Source: Ponticaulis sp. (GTDB taxonomy: Bacteria > Pseudomonadota > Alphaproteobacteria > Caulobacterales > Hyphomonadaceae). Taken from it: a DNA stretch of 64,000 bases. The DNA lies in NCBI GenBank assembly GCA_002692725.1, contig NZLU01000039.1, positions 124,001 to 188,000 on the forward strand. Reading direction: 5' to 3'. A program made the translations under genes and the position numbers. The first letter of the stretch is position 1. Every line of letters starts with the position of its first letter. The notes beneath the pieces are model-generated. The model saw only the letters and a list, made by a program, of their open reading frames with translations, did no database searches and had not been told where the DNA came from. Positions 27,048 to 36,160 of the stretch are shown one piece after another.

Positions 27048-28154
27048 ATGCGGGCTGAACCACACCCTTCACAGGCAGAACGACTTGAAACTCTTCGGAA
27101 ATACAAGATCCTCGATACCGAGCGTGAAGAACTCTTCGATGACATCGTTCACCTGGCGTCCCGGATTTGCGAGACGCCGATTTCAGTCGTCAATCTGATC
27201 GACGCTGATCGCCAATGGTTCAAGGCGGAAACCGGTCTGGGCGTGCGCGAAACACCTCTCGAGACATCAATTTGCTCCCATATCATTCTCAGCGATGCGT
27301 TCGTGGAAATCCCGGATACACTTCTTGATAAACGCATGGCTGACAACCCGCTATGTACGGGCGACCCGCATCTGAGGTTTTATGCGGGTGCGCAGTTGAT
27401 TGCGCCGAACGGCCTGCCGATTGGAACACTGTGCGTGCTCGACAACAAGCCGCGCCAATTGAATGATCTACAGCGCGATGCGTTGAGGGTTTTGTCTCAT
27501 CAGATCATGCGGGAACTGGAACTTCGCCGGTCGCTGGAGCTGCAGGATACGTTGCGGCGAGAAATGGATCACAGGGTCAAAAACTCACTCCAGACCATTG
27601 CGAGCTTCATCAGTCTGTATCGACGCAATGCGGATTTTGCCAACCCCGGTGAGGCCTTTGATGCAATTGAACGGCGGGTTCGGGCCATTAGTGCTCTGCA
27701 TGAAGAATTGCATGATGCTGGTATGGGCCAGGAGATACAGCTCGACCGTTTTCTAGAGCGGATCACGGAACAGTTGAGACAAACCCTACCGGATGGCATC
27801 GATTTGGTGGTCGAGACCGAGACGCTTATAGTAGGTTCTGCAATCGCAACGACGATTGGTATCGTCGTGAGTGAGTTTGTGGCCAATTCGATCAAGCATG
27901 CTTTTCCTGACGCCAGAGCAGGCCTGATTTCGATCAGCCTCCTGAAGCACAAGGAGGATGAAATCGTGCTGAGGTGTCGGGACAATGGCTTGGGGTCGCT
28001 CGCAGTCAGTTCGTCGGGCAACCGCGTCGAGCGTCTCGGCACACGGTTGAAAGAGGCGGCCGTCTCTCAGATTGCCGGCCAAATGGAGCGGTCCATAGAC
28101 GAAACCGGCTACGCTCTCGAGCTCAAAATCCCTTATGCGGATTACGCCCACTGA
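27048..28154 (+). CDS. GAF-domain histidine kinase (HisKA_2 type)
   Basis: The 368-residue soluble protein has an N-terminal GAF sensor domain (about residues 20-165; LASRICETPISVVNLIDADR and GAQLIAPNGLPIGTLCVLDN). A dimerisation/phosphoacceptor segment with the HisKA_2 box REMDHRVKNSLQTIASFI follows, then a HATPase domain with VVSEFVANSIKHAFPD and a degenerate glycine box. No membrane helix or response regulator is adjacent, so it is an orphan kinase. Kinases of this group often feed the general stress response or light and redox signalling in alphaproteobacteria. Its partner is unknown. Confidence 0.9.
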   Translation: MRAEPHPSQAERLETLRKYKILDTEREELFDDIVHLASRICETPISVVNLIDADRQWFKAETGLGVRETPLETSICSHIILSDAFVEIPDTLLDKRMADNPLCTGDPHLRFYAGAQLIAPNGLPIGTLCVLDNKPRQLNDLQRDALRVLSHQIMRELELRRSLELQDTLRREMDHRVKNSLQTIASFISLYRRNADFANPGEAFDAIERRVRAISALHEELHDAGMGQEIQLDRFLERITEQLRQTLPDGIDLVVETETLIVGSAIATTIGIVVSEFVANSIKHAFPDARAGLISISLLKHKEDEIVLRCRDNGLGSLAVSSSGNRVERLGTRLKEAAVSQIAGQMERSIDETGYALELKIPYADYAH

Positions 28155-28251
28155 TCGGAGCGAGCGTTTTCCGCTGCGCAGATTCTCCTTTCCATTTATA
28201 CTCGGACAGGCCTTAGTCGAACCCAGGAGTTTAGGCCGGGGTATAAAAGGC

Positions 28252-28272
28252 GACTGAGGCTCAAGCTCAGTC
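28252..28272. other. Small hairpin in the gap before qmcA
   Basis: GACTGAG (28252-28258) pairs with CTCAGTC (28266-28272) around a 7-base loop. It is isolated and has no T-run. A small RNA or processing site is possible, but nothing else supports it. Confidence 0.25.
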
Positions 28273-28353
28273 AACACATGGTAAGCGAGCGATCACATAT
28301 TAATCCGGAGAAGCCATTGAAATAATATGAGAATTTTTGTTGCGCAATAAATA

Positions 28354-28372
28354 ATTATTGTAAAACAATAAT
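28354..28372. promoter_or_regulatory. A/T-rich dyad upstream of qmcA
   Basis: ATTATTGT-aaa-ACAATAAT is a perfect 8-bp inverted repeat 48 bp before the qmcA start, in a strongly A/T-rich stretch. It fits an operator or the promoter region of the qmcA-nfeD operon. The binding protein is unknown. Confidence 0.4.
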
Positions 28373-28420
28373 CTTTTCTTACATATTGTTCATGTGGTGA
28401 CTGTCTGAAGGGAGAGAAAA

Positions 28421-29380
28421 TTGGAAAACTTGGTATTTGTTCTGATTGCGATCGTTGTTGGTCTCATCGCGGTGCGGAGCGCCGTAAAATTTGTGCCTCA
28501 AGGGTATAACTGGACGGTCGAGCGCTTCGGAAAATACACGCGCACGCTAGGCCCAGGCATGCATGTCATCGTCCCGATCATGGATGGCATCGGCAAAAAA
28601 ATGAATATGATGGAGACGGTTCTGGATGTGCCTCAACAGGAGGTGATCACCCGGGATAACGCCATGGTATCGTGTGATGCCGTCGTGTTCATTCAGGTCG
28701 TGGACGCCGTTATGGCGGCCTATGAGGTGAATGACCTCAACCGCGCCATCACCAATTTGTCGCTGACAAACATCCGGACTGTGGTTGGCTCTATGGATCT
28801 CGACGAAGTTTTGTCGAACCGCGACGATATTAATGCGCGGCTTCTGTCGGTCATTGATGCCGCTACTAATCCATGGGGCGTGAAAGTCACCCGGATCGAA
28901 ATTGCGGACCTCACACCGCCTGCCGATATCACGGAAGCCATGGCGCGCCAGATGAAAGCCGAGCGGATGAAGCGGGCTGAGATTCTGGAAGCGGAAGGTA
29001 AAAAGCAAAGCTGGATCCTTCGCGCCGAAGGTGAGAAACAGTCTGCCATTCTCATGGCAGAGGGCCGCAAGGAAGCCGCATTCCGTGATGCTGAGGCGCG
29101 GGAGCGTGAAGGTGAAGCTGAGGCCAAAGCGACGGCATTCGTCTCCGAAGCCATTGCGAGCGGTGATGTGAATGCCGTGAACTACTTCCTTGGTCAGCGC
29201 TATGTCGAAGCCTTTGAGAAACTGGCGACATCCAACCAGCAGAAAACAGTCATCATCCCGGCTGAATTCTCATCCATCCTTGGTACGATTGAAGGTATCC
29301 GGTCGCTGGCGACCAGTGCCACCAAGTCTCAGGGAGATGGCGGATCGACCCCGGCTGGTCCATGGGGAGACCCGAAATAA
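28421..29380 (+). CDS. qmcA: SPFH/Band 7 membrane protein (QmcA-like)
   Basis: The 319-residue protein has an N-terminal membrane helix (LVFVLIAIVVGLIAVRSAV), an SPFH domain (VPQGYNWTVERFGKYTRTLGPGMHVIVPIMDGI through TNPWGVKVTRIEIADLTPP), and a long helical region rich in Ala, Glu and Lys (ILEAEGKKQSWILRAEGEKQ) that forms oligomers. Such proteins build ring assemblies at the membrane and modulate proteases such as FtsH. The TTG start is supported by GGGAG six bases upstream. Its TAA overlaps the ATG of the nfeD-like gene (TAATG), the usual SPFH-NfeD pairing. Confidence 0.92.
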   Translation: MENLVFVLIAIVVGLIAVRSAVKFVPQGYNWTVERFGKYTRTLGPGMHVIVPIMDGIGKKMNMMETVLDVPQQEVITRDNAMVSCDAVVFIQVVDAVMAAYEVNDLNRAITNLSLTNIRTVVGSMDLDEVLSNRDDINARLLSVIDAATNPWGVKVTRIEIADLTPPADITEAMARQMKAERMKRAEILEAEGKKQSWILRAEGEKQSAILMAEGRKEAAFRDAEAREREGEAEAKATAFVSEAIASGDVNAVNYFLGQRYVEAFEKLATSNQQKTVIIPAEFSSILGTIEGIRSLATSATKSQGDGGSTPAGPWGDPK

Positions 29381-29850
29381 TGGAGATGCTGTTCGCGGCA
29401 TTTGAGGTGATCACGCCCTGGCATTGGCTGGGGCTGGCACTCATCCTGATCGGGCTCGAAATGATGTTCGGAACCTATGATCTGCTTTGGTTATCTGCTG
29501 CCGCATTCATAACCGCCGCATTTGTCGTGGTCGCGCCGGAAGGGTTTAATGGATGGCAGAGCCATCTGGTCGTCTTTTCTCTTGCAGGTGTGGCATTGGT
29601 CGTGCTCGGACGGACCGCCTTTTCGGGCTTGCGAAAGGCCAAGACCGATCGTCCCAACCTCAATCAACGTGGCAAATCTCTGGTGGGGAAACATGCTGTC
29701 GCTGTCACCGATTTTTCAGCTGGTCAGGGCCGGGTGAAGATTGGCGATACAACCTGGATGGCGGTTTCAGACGAGAGCGCGGGCATTCTCACAGGCACGG
29801 AAGTAAAAGTCACAGATGTTGATGGCACTGTCCTGAAAGTGGCAATCTGA
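29380..29850 (+). CDS. NfeD-like membrane protein
   Basis: The 156-residue protein has about three hydrophobic segments (WHWLGLALILIGLEMMFG, LLWLSAAAFITAAFVVVAP, LVVFSLAGVALVVLGRTAF) and a C-terminal OB-fold (LVGKHAVAVTDFSAGQGRVKIGDTTWMAVS), the layout of NfeD1b-type partners of SPFH proteins. The start is ATG at 29380, overlapping the qmcA stop, with GGAGA upstream; an ATG at 29362 would add six residues. It probably works with the QmcA-like protein in a membrane microdomain. Confidence 0.9.
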   Translation: MEMLFAAFEVITPWHWLGLALILIGLEMMFGTYDLLWLSAAAFITAAFVVVAPEGFNGWQSHLVVFSLAGVALVVLGRTAFSGLRKAKTDRPNLNQRGKSLVGKHAVAVTDFSAGQGRVKIGDTTWMAVSDESAGILTGTEVKVTDVDGTVLKVAI

Positions 29851-29874
29851 TCAGGAGCCCCTGATCTCCAACCG

Positions 29875-29899
29875 GCACCGGGCATAATCTGTCCGGTGC
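29875..29899 (+). terminator. Possible terminator after qmcA-nfeD
   Basis: GCACCGG (29875-29881) pairs with CCGGTGC (29893-29899), followed by a T-rich stretch on the plus strand (TGTTTAGTTTC). A second hairpin, GATCAGG-agcc-CCTGATC, lies at 29849-29866 directly over the stop codon. It separates convergent genes. Confidence 0.5.
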
Positions 29900-29902
29900 T
29901 GT

Positions 29903-30754
29903 TTAGTTTCCGGGCCAGTTCTCTCGATAAGTCCGGCTGGCGGGCACGTCACTGCCATCGCTCAGCCGCAGCCGGGCATCGCCATCACCGGTGGGCACAA
30001 GCTCAGTCACATGCTCGGAATTTACCAGATAAGAACGATGCACGCGCTGAATGGGCAGGCCGGCATCAGACAACTGGCTCTCAAGGGATTTCAGCGTTGC
30101 TCGGGCCAGATGATCCTTCTGCCCGGTATGCACTTCGACGTAATTGGAGGCAGCGCGAATCCAGAGCACTTCCTTGATGTCGAGCCAGATCATCCGTCCG
30201 CCACATCTCAGTGTCAGGCGTTGTTTGGTTTGCGCGTCTTCGCGGGCGACCTCGAGTTCGAGTGTGCGGGCCTCAAATGTGCGCGTCATGTGGAAGATGC
30301 AAATCATCAATGCATAAGACACCGCATCCTTCCGGTATTCGTAGAGAAGCACGCTGAATGGATCGTCCCAGAAGGTATAGGTCCAATCGAGAAACAGCGG
30401 ATAAAGCGCCTTCCGAATAGCTACCATGATCAGGACATGCGCGAGCGAAAAGGCAACACTGCCAAGCAAATGCGCCGGCACCCAGACCGCCCAGCTCTCC
30501 CGCGTCAGAGGAAACCGGCGCAGCCAGAGATAGACCAATGGAAACAGCACCAGTAGCGCAAATGCGCTGCTGCCCTCAAGAATCCACGGCTCAGGTGAGC
30601 TACCGTCAAGGCCGTTTCGACGACGCTCATCCAATGCGGACAGGCTGTTCACAACGACATAAGACAGGGTGAAGATGATCAGGAGAGAAAAGGCACTGAT
30701 CAATGCCTTGCGGTCAGCCGCCGCTTCGCGCTCTAAATCCTGATGTCTGGTCAT
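29903..30754 (-). CDS. Membrane-bound LytTR-domain transcriptional regulator
   Basis: The 283-residue protein has about four membrane helices in its N-terminal half (LISAFSLLIIFTLSYVVVN, FALLVLFPLVYLWLRRF, LLGSVAFSLAHVLIMVAI, DAVSYALMICIFHM). A C-terminal LytTR DNA-binding domain follows (MIWLDIKEVLWIRAASNYVEVHT, RATLKSLESQL, IQRVHRSYLVN). A membrane-embedded regulator would have to bind DNA from the membrane. It is divergent from the acyltransferase gene, with starts 182 bp apart, so that gene and its own promoter are the natural targets. The ligand is unknown. Confidence 0.88.
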   Translation of the reverse strand: MTRHQDLEREAAADRKALISAFSLLIIFTLSYVVVNSLSALDERRRNGLDGSSPEPWILEGSSAFALLVLFPLVYLWLRRFPLTRESWAVWVPAHLLGSVAFSLAHVLIMVAIRKALYPLFLDWTYTFWDDPFSVLLYEYRKDAVSYALMICIFHMTRTFEARTLELEVAREDAQTKQRLTLRCGGRMIWLDIKEVLWIRAASNYVEVHTGQKDHLARATLKSLESQLSDAGLPIQRVHRSYLVNSEHVTELVPTGDGDARLRLSDGSDVPASRTYRENWPGN

Positions 30755-30936
30755 ATCCGGTTTGTGCGCCGAGGCACGTCACTTGGCAATCTGAAAGCCG
30801 CTGCATTTCATCCCTCTTGACTGCAGCTCGTCCCGGACACGCCGGTTTTATCCCCTGGAGCTGCCTTTCACGGCATGCCACTCGCGGCAGAGCGGCAGTT
30901 CCCGCAGGACATGCTGGCCAAACACCGGAGCCGATT

Positions 30937-32157
30937 ATGACCAGTATTCCTTCTCACCTGACACATTCACGTCGCTATGATCTCGACTGGCTGCGTGTCA
31001 TCGCATTTGCCTGTCTCATCTTTTACCATGTGGGGATGGGTTATGTGACCTGGGACTTCCATGTGAAAAGTGCGCATGCCGGGCCCGAGATTGAATGGGC
31101 CATGATGCTCATGAATCCATGGCGTTTGGGGCTGCTGTTCTTCATTTCCGGTGTGGCGTTCCGGTTTGCATCAGACAGGCTGACCGGCGGGACTGTGGCG
31201 CGCCGACGTCTGATCCGTCTCGGTCTGCCAATCGTTTTTGCCATGTTGGTTGTTGTCGCGCCGCAAAGCTATTTCGAACTCCGTCAGCAGGGCCTTACCG
31301 ATGCAGATTATCTGGCTTTTCTAAGTATTTACCTGGCACCGGGTGAAGATTTCGGGCTCATCATGCCGACTTGGAACCATCTCTGGTATGTGGTCTATCT
31401 CCTTGTGTATTCGCTAATGTTTGCCGCCGCTCTGCCGCTTATGAAGGCTCTGGCGGAAGGACCAGCAAAGCGGTTCTTTGATGTGATTAGTGCTGGCCCT
31501 ATGCGCGCGCTGACACTAATTGCCGTGCCATTTATTGTGTATCGGTTCACGCTCGATACCCAGTTTCAGACGACGCATAATCTCGTTTGGGATTGGGCCA
31601 ATCACGCCCACCGGCTGACGATTTTTGGGATTGGCTATTTCATTGCAAAGCATGACCGGTTCTGGATGGCCGTGGACAAAGTCTTCCCCTGGGCACTCGG
31701 CCTGACTGTCGGGCTGGTCCTCACCATGGGGCCGGTCTGGGCGTTCTGGGATGAAGTGGTTGAGACAGTACCGATGTGGACGGTCGAGTTCTTCAGGGTG
31801 GTCCGCGTTTGGTATGCCTGGCTGGTGATCCTCACACTAATTGGCGGAGCTCAGCGATTCCTGAACCGGCCAAGTCCGATCCTGACCTATTTTAATTCCG
31901 CTGTATTCGCATGGTATATGGTGCACCAGACCGTTCTGATTGCGGCAATCTATTATCTGACGCAGCACGCAATGCCGGGATGGGTGGAGTTTCTATTGGT
32001 CGCGCTGATAACTGTGATTGGATGTCACTTGTTCTACGAATTGGGTCGACACCTGCCGCGCTTTCTGGCTCTGTTTTTTGGTATTGAGCGGCGTAAAGCT
32101 TCCGATTCCTCCAACGAGGCAATGACATCGGACCAGACAGCGGAGCGCCCGGCGTGA
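30937..32157 (+). CDS. Acyltransferase family 3 membrane protein
   Basis: The 406-residue protein has about ten membrane helices and begins RRYDLDWLRVIAFACLIFYHVGMGY, the acyltransferase-3 signature with the catalytic-type His in FYHVG. Members O-acylate surface polysaccharides, glucans or lipids. The N-terminal part resembles the OpgC/DUF group, but the substrate cannot be told. The start is ATG at 30937, where CGGAG lies six bases upstream; an in-frame start at 30703 would add 78 residues that overlap the divergent LytTR gene and have no family match. It is probably controlled by that regulator. Confidence 0.87.
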   Translation: MTSIPSHLTHSRRYDLDWLRVIAFACLIFYHVGMGYVTWDFHVKSAHAGPEIEWAMMLMNPWRLGLLFFISGVAFRFASDRLTGGTVARRRLIRLGLPIVFAMLVVVAPQSYFELRQQGLTDADYLAFLSIYLAPGEDFGLIMPTWNHLWYVVYLLVYSLMFAAALPLMKALAEGPAKRFFDVISAGPMRALTLIAVPFIVYRFTLDTQFQTTHNLVWDWANHAHRLTIFGIGYFIAKHDRFWMAVDKVFPWALGLTVGLVLTMGPVWAFWDEVVETVPMWTVEFFRVVRVWYAWLVILTLIGGAQRFLNRPSPILTYFNSAVFAWYMVHQTVLIAAIYYLTQHAMPGWVEFLLVALITVIGCHLFYELGRHLPRFLALFFGIERRKASDSSNEAMTSDQTAERPA

Positions 32158-32240
32158 CCGACATTGCAGGTCGGAGTTCACAAAATAGGCCGCAAATTGT
32201 GACTTGGATTTCCGGGCATGGCGATTATTAGGATAGCTTG

Positions 32241-32648
32241 ATGCACCGTAGCTATTCCCTTCTGGCCCGGCTTTTCGCCGTGTTCGCCATCTGTATGCAG
32301 GGGCTTTTGCCCATGCCGATGGCGCATGCCGAGATGGAGAATCACTCGCATTCCCACGTCATGTGCTTCGGCTCACAGGAAGAGCCGAGCGCAGAAGCCA
32401 TGGCGGCAGCTATGGAATTTGCGCGCCTGGTGGAAGGGCACACGGCCGGTCACTCAAATGAAATGGATGAGGGTGATCATTGCCCACTCTGTACGCTGGG
32501 CCATGGCGCACCACTGGTCGAGACACAGCGTTCGGTCTCCGCGATCGTCTTTCTTCGCCATGTCAGCTTCAATTCATACGAACCGGCATTCGTCCATGAA
32601 ACCCGCGGTCCGCCTGTCGGCTCTCGCGGTCCACCCCGTTCAATCTGA
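32241..32648 (+). CDS. DUF2946-type small secreted protein
   Basis: The 135-residue protein has a signal segment (LLARLFAVFAICMQGLLPMPMAHA), a His/Met-rich region (MENHSHSHVMC, EGHTAGHSNEMDEGDHCPLC) and a C-terminal RGPPVGSRGPPR, all typical of DUF2946. Such proteins often sit beside copper-linked TonB receptors. The His, Met and Cys residues suggest periplasmic metal binding. The ATG at 32241 has AGGA seven bases upstream. The TonB receptor gene follows after 72 bp and is probably in the same operon. The copper role is inference. Confidence 0.78.
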   Translation: MHRSYSLLARLFAVFAICMQGLLPMPMAHAEMENHSHSHVMCFGSQEEPSAEAMAAAMEFARLVEGHTAGHSNEMDEGDHCPLCTLGHGAPLVETQRSVSAIVFLRHVSFNSYEPAFVHETRGPPVGSRGPPRSI

Positions 32649-32720
32649 TTGTCTTTAGAACCGAACCGGCATGCCGGACCCTTGGGCTATATGCCCCGAC
32701 TTCAGAATTGAGCTTTAGAA

Positions 32721-34817
32721 ATGAAATTGTCTTTCAACCGCGCGCTTGCGTGCGGCGTCGCCGGTTTGGCGATGGCCGCGCCGGTTTGCGCACAATCCGA
32801 TACTCCTGCCTTGCAGGATGTGATCATCGTGACTGGCAAGCGCCAGGACACGCAAACCGAAACCGCGCTTTCAACCCAGACCGGCTTGCAACAGGGCGGT
32901 GATGTCACTTACCTCACCGCACGGACGCCCGGCGGGGCCCGCATCGCCAATGGCGAAATGTCGGGTCAGATGCAGTATCGTGGACTGTTTGGCGAACGCC
33001 TCAATTTGCGCGTCAACGGCATGCGCTTTGCTTCTGGCGGGCCGAACCTTATGGATCCGGCATTAAGCTATGCGCCCGCTCCGCTCGTCGCACAAGTTGT
33101 GATTGATCGCGGTATAAGTCCGGTTTCCGCAGGTCCGGGCCTGGCTGGCGGCGCTGATGCCATCTTCAAAAAGATCGACTACACCAACTCAGATGATGTC
33201 CGTTTCGGGCATGATGTGTCTATGGGTCTTCGGTCAGTGAACAACAGCATCACCATGGGTGGCGTGGCAGGTGCATCAACCGATAGCTGGCGGTTCAATC
33301 TCCTCGGTGCGTTCGAGAAGGGGAGCGACACCAATTTTCCCGATGGTGTCATTGGCGGCTCGGAATACCAGCGCAGCGTGTTTGGCCTGTCGACAGGCCT
33401 GATAACCGCAGCTGGTGAATTCACACTCGAAGCGCGCCGTCAGACGACGGATCCATCAGGTAACCCCCCTTTCCCAATGGATATCCAATTCGTGGATACC
33501 GACTTCTATCGCCTCGGCTATGCGAAGGATTTCGGCGAGGTGCAGCTGAAGGCCGCCGCCTATTCGGTCGAGGTTGAGCATTTGATGGATAATTTCAGTC
33601 TGCGTCCGGCGCCACCAGCCATGCGACAGCGGCAGAACTACACCTCGGCCAATACGAAAGGCATTGAGGCTTCTCTGACCTTCGGCTTTGCCGGCGGTGA
33701 GTTGGAGGTCGGCGGTGACGGCGAACTGGTCGATCACAATGCGCGGATTTCCAACCCCAATAACGCAAACTTCTTTGTCACGCCCTTCCCGGAGGTCGAT
33801 TTCGAACGCTTTGGCGGATTTGCAGAATGGACAGGTGGTCTGGGCTTTGTTGAGGCCGAGCTCGGGGCGCGTGTGGACGGCTATTCTTTCGATGCAGGGC
33901 CCGCGACCCTGGGTACGGCTCTGCCGATGATGCCGAGAAATCTTGCGGCGGCGTTTAATGCGGCGGACAAGTCCGGCGAGGAAACACAGTATGATCTGGT
34001 GGCGCGTTTCTGGACGCCTGAAGAGAACGGCCTGTCATGGCGTGCAACCTTCGCCCGCAAGCACCAGATGCCAGGCTATATCCAGCGCTATGGCTGGCTG
34101 CCCATCAATGCCAGTGGTGGTCTGGCCGATGGCAATATTTATGTCGGCGATTTAGATCTGGACGCGGAAATCGCGACGTCTGCTGAAGTTGGGTTCGACT
34201 ATGCGGCCTCGAATTTCTACGCCCGACCGAGTGTCTTTGTCCGCCAGATCGATGATTACATCCAAGGTGTGCCGTTTGATGATACGCCGGGCGTGATCAA
34301 TTCACCGGTCGAAATGGTCGCCAATATGAATGGCGATCCGACGCCGCTACGCTGGGCAAATGTGGATGCGCGTCTCTACGGGTTCGATCTCGATGCCGGG
34401 TATGACTTTGCAGGCCCGCTTCGTCTGGACGGCGTGTTCAACTATGTGCGCGGTGAGCGTCGCGACATTGATGACAATCTCTATCGGATTGCGCCACCTA
34501 ACCTCGCACTTGGTCTGAGCTGGAAAGGCGAGACCTGGATGGCAACGCTGGAAACCCGGGCCTTTGCCGAACAGGATGAGGTCTCCCTCACCAATAGCGA
34601 AGCGACGACTGAGGGATATGTCGTGTTCAACGCCTATGTTGACTGGGACATTCGCGAGGGCGTGCATCTCTCAGCGGGCATCGAAAATCTGTTCAGCGAA
34701 GACTATCAGGACCATCTGGCGGGATATAACCGCAATGGGTTTGGCGATGTGCCGGTTGGTCAGCGAGTGCCGGGACCGGGGCGCGGCGCATTCGTGCGGC
34801 TAAGCCTCGCGCACTAA
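32721..34817 (+). CDS. TonB-dependent outer-membrane receptor (OprC/NosA-like, probably copper)
   Basis: The 698-residue protein has a signal peptide (ALACGVAGLAMAAPVCAQ), a TonB-box-like start (DVIIVTGKRQDTQ) and a plug domain with MQYRGLFGERLNLRVNGMRF and LMDPALSYAPAPLVAQVVID. The last block parallels the methionine- and proline-bearing plug segment of the copper receptor OprC. A long beta-barrel ends in FVRLSLAH, not the usual terminal Phe. Imports through this family need TonB energy. It follows the DUF2946 gene, which supports metal uptake. Copper is the best guess, but it has not been shown. Confidence 0.83.
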   Translation: MKLSFNRALACGVAGLAMAAPVCAQSDTPALQDVIIVTGKRQDTQTETALSTQTGLQQGGDVTYLTARTPGGARIANGEMSGQMQYRGLFGERLNLRVNGMRFASGGPNLMDPALSYAPAPLVAQVVIDRGISPVSAGPGLAGGADAIFKKIDYTNSDDVRFGHDVSMGLRSVNNSITMGGVAGASTDSWRFNLLGAFEKGSDTNFPDGVIGGSEYQRSVFGLSTGLITAAGEFTLEARRQTTDPSGNPPFPMDIQFVDTDFYRLGYAKDFGEVQLKAAAYSVEVEHLMDNFSLRPAPPAMRQRQNYTSANTKGIEASLTFGFAGGELEVGGDGELVDHNARISNPNNANFFVTPFPEVDFERFGGFAEWTGGLGFVEAELGARVDGYSFDAGPATLGTALPMMPRNLAAAFNAADKSGEETQYDLVARFWTPEENGLSWRATFARKHQMPGYIQRYGWLPINASGGLADGNIYVGDLDLDAEIATSAEVGFDYAASNFYARPSVFVRQIDDYIQGVPFDDTPGVINSPVEMVANMNGDPTPLRWANVDARLYGFDLDAGYDFAGPLRLDGVFNYVRGERRDIDDNLYRIAPPNLALGLSWKGETWMATLETRAFAEQDEVSLTNSEATTEGYVVFNAYVDWDIREGVHLSAGIENLFSEDYQDHLAGYNRNGFGDVPVGQRVPGPGRGAFVRLSLAH

Positions 34818-34827
34818 ACTGTTAGCT

Positions 34828-34851
34828 CGGAAGCGGCTTTGGCCGCTTCCG
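34828..34851. terminator. Hairpin between convergent genes
   Basis: CGGAAGCGGC (34828-34837) pairs with GCCGCTTCCG (34842-34851) around a 4-base loop, a strong 10-bp stem. There is no T-run on either side, so it may be a Rho-associated or processing hairpin between the TonB receptor and kynU. Confidence 0.6.
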
Positions 34852-34859
34852 TCCCCCGC

Positions 34860-36092
34860 TCAGGTCACGAGATTGCGTGTCTGGAATTGCTCTTCCTGCC
34901 ATTCCTTTGTCACCAGAATATCTTCGAAATCCTTCAAAGCCTGCCAGACTTCGGCATAGCTTAGATAGAGCGGAGACAGCCCCCAGCGAATGGTGTCAGG
35001 TGTGCGGAAATCTGTCTTGTGCCCACGCGCAGCAAGCGCTTGTGAGACGGCATAGCCCTGAGAGTGACGTACGCTGACATGTCCGCCGCGCATGGTGCCG
35101 ATCGGAGGCGAAGTGCTTTGAAGGCCAAGATTAGCAAAGGCGGACAGGCACATATCGCCCAGACAATTCGCCTTTTTCTGAAGGTCTGAGAGCGCGAGGC
35201 CTTCGAACACATCAAGTGCAGCATTAAGAGCCGACATGGAAAGAATGCCAGGTGTGCCGGACACGAAGCGTTTCAGTCCGGCGCCGGGTTCATAACCGGG
35301 TTCGAAGGCGAAGGGGCGCGCATGTCCCAACCAGCCTGGCAAAGGCGTGGTCAAGCCAGATTGCCAGTCGCGGCTGACATAGATGAAGCCCGGCGCACCG
35401 GGGCCACCATTCAGGTATTTATAGGTGCAACCCACCCCGTAAATCACATTCCATTCGGGAAGTTTCAGGTCGAGAATGCCCGTCGCATGGCTGAGATCCC
35501 AGATAATGGCGCCGCCTGACTCGAGCGCGGTCTGTTCGAAGCCCATAACGTCAGCAATCCGGCCGGTGCGATAGTCGACCAGGCTCTTCACCAAAATGCC
35601 GCCCTCGCGCAGGGCATAAAGCCCGGATTCAGAACTCGCATGCACAAACTCAGCATGAACCAGCTCGCCGAGACGCGAGACCATATACTGGTCGGTCGGA
35701 AATTCGCCCTGTTCAACGCAAAGCCGTGGCCGGTATTTCCCGGTTTCCAGAAGCGCAGAGGCGAGTTTGAAGATATTCAGAGAAACACTATCGCAGACGA
35801 TCACCTCATCAGGCTGCACCCCCAAGAGTGGTGCAATCTTTGCGCCGGTCGTCTGCGGAAGATTGATCCAGTCGGCTGTATTCCACGACCCGACAAGCCC
35901 ACTCGACCAGTCAGAGTGCGCAGTCGTTTCGATCTGAGCGAGCGCTGCGCGGGGCGCAGGGCCGAGAGAATGCCCGACCAGATAGGTGATGTCATCCGGA
36001 AGTGCGAAGGCCTCACGTGCCGTGGCCAGCGGATCGGCCTGATCAAACGCTTCGGCCTCTTCAAGGCTTTTGGGAAAGCGAGCGGTAGACAT
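34860..36092 (-). CDS. kynU: Kynureninase
   Basis: Kynureninase is a PLP enzyme that cleaves kynurenine to anthranilate and alanine in tryptophan breakdown. The 410-residue protein has normal length and the family motifs: TYLVGHSLGPAP near the start, VCDSVSLNIFKLASALL, WDLSHATGILDLKLPEW, and the PLP-lysine segment GCTYKYLNGGPGAPGFIYV. The first pathway enzyme, tryptophan dioxygenase, is not in the window. The divergent lipoprotein hydrolase at 36161 resembles arylformamidases, the step just before this one. Confidence 0.95.
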   Translation of the reverse strand: MSTARFPKSLEEAEAFDQADPLATAREAFALPDDITYLVGHSLGPAPRAALAQIETTAHSDWSSGLVGSWNTADWINLPQTTGAKIAPLLGVQPDEVIVCDSVSLNIFKLASALLETGKYRPRLCVEQGEFPTDQYMVSRLGELVHAEFVHASSESGLYALREGGILVKSLVDYRTGRIADVMGFEQTALESGGAIIWDLSHATGILDLKLPEWNVIYGVGCTYKYLNGGPGAPGFIYVSRDWQSGLTTPLPGWLGHARPFAFEPGYEPGAGLKRFVSGTPGILSMSALNAALDVFEGLALSDLQKKANCLGDMCLSAFANLGLQSTSPPIGTMRGGHVSVRHSQGYAVSQALAARGHKTDFRTPDTIRWGLSPLYLSYAEVWQALKDFEDILVTKEWQEEQFQTRNLVT

Positions 36093-36160
36093 TTTTCTGG
36101 CCTCGGGCGTTACTCAGGGATGACTGCGTCCGGGTGCAGTTTGGAAGAGAGGCGAGCGAA

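Noticed and set aside
30703-30936. Upstream extension of the acyltransferase gene by 78 codons
   Set aside because: It overlaps the divergent LytTR gene start, lacks a ribosome site and does not match the family. The ATG at 30937 has CGGAG.
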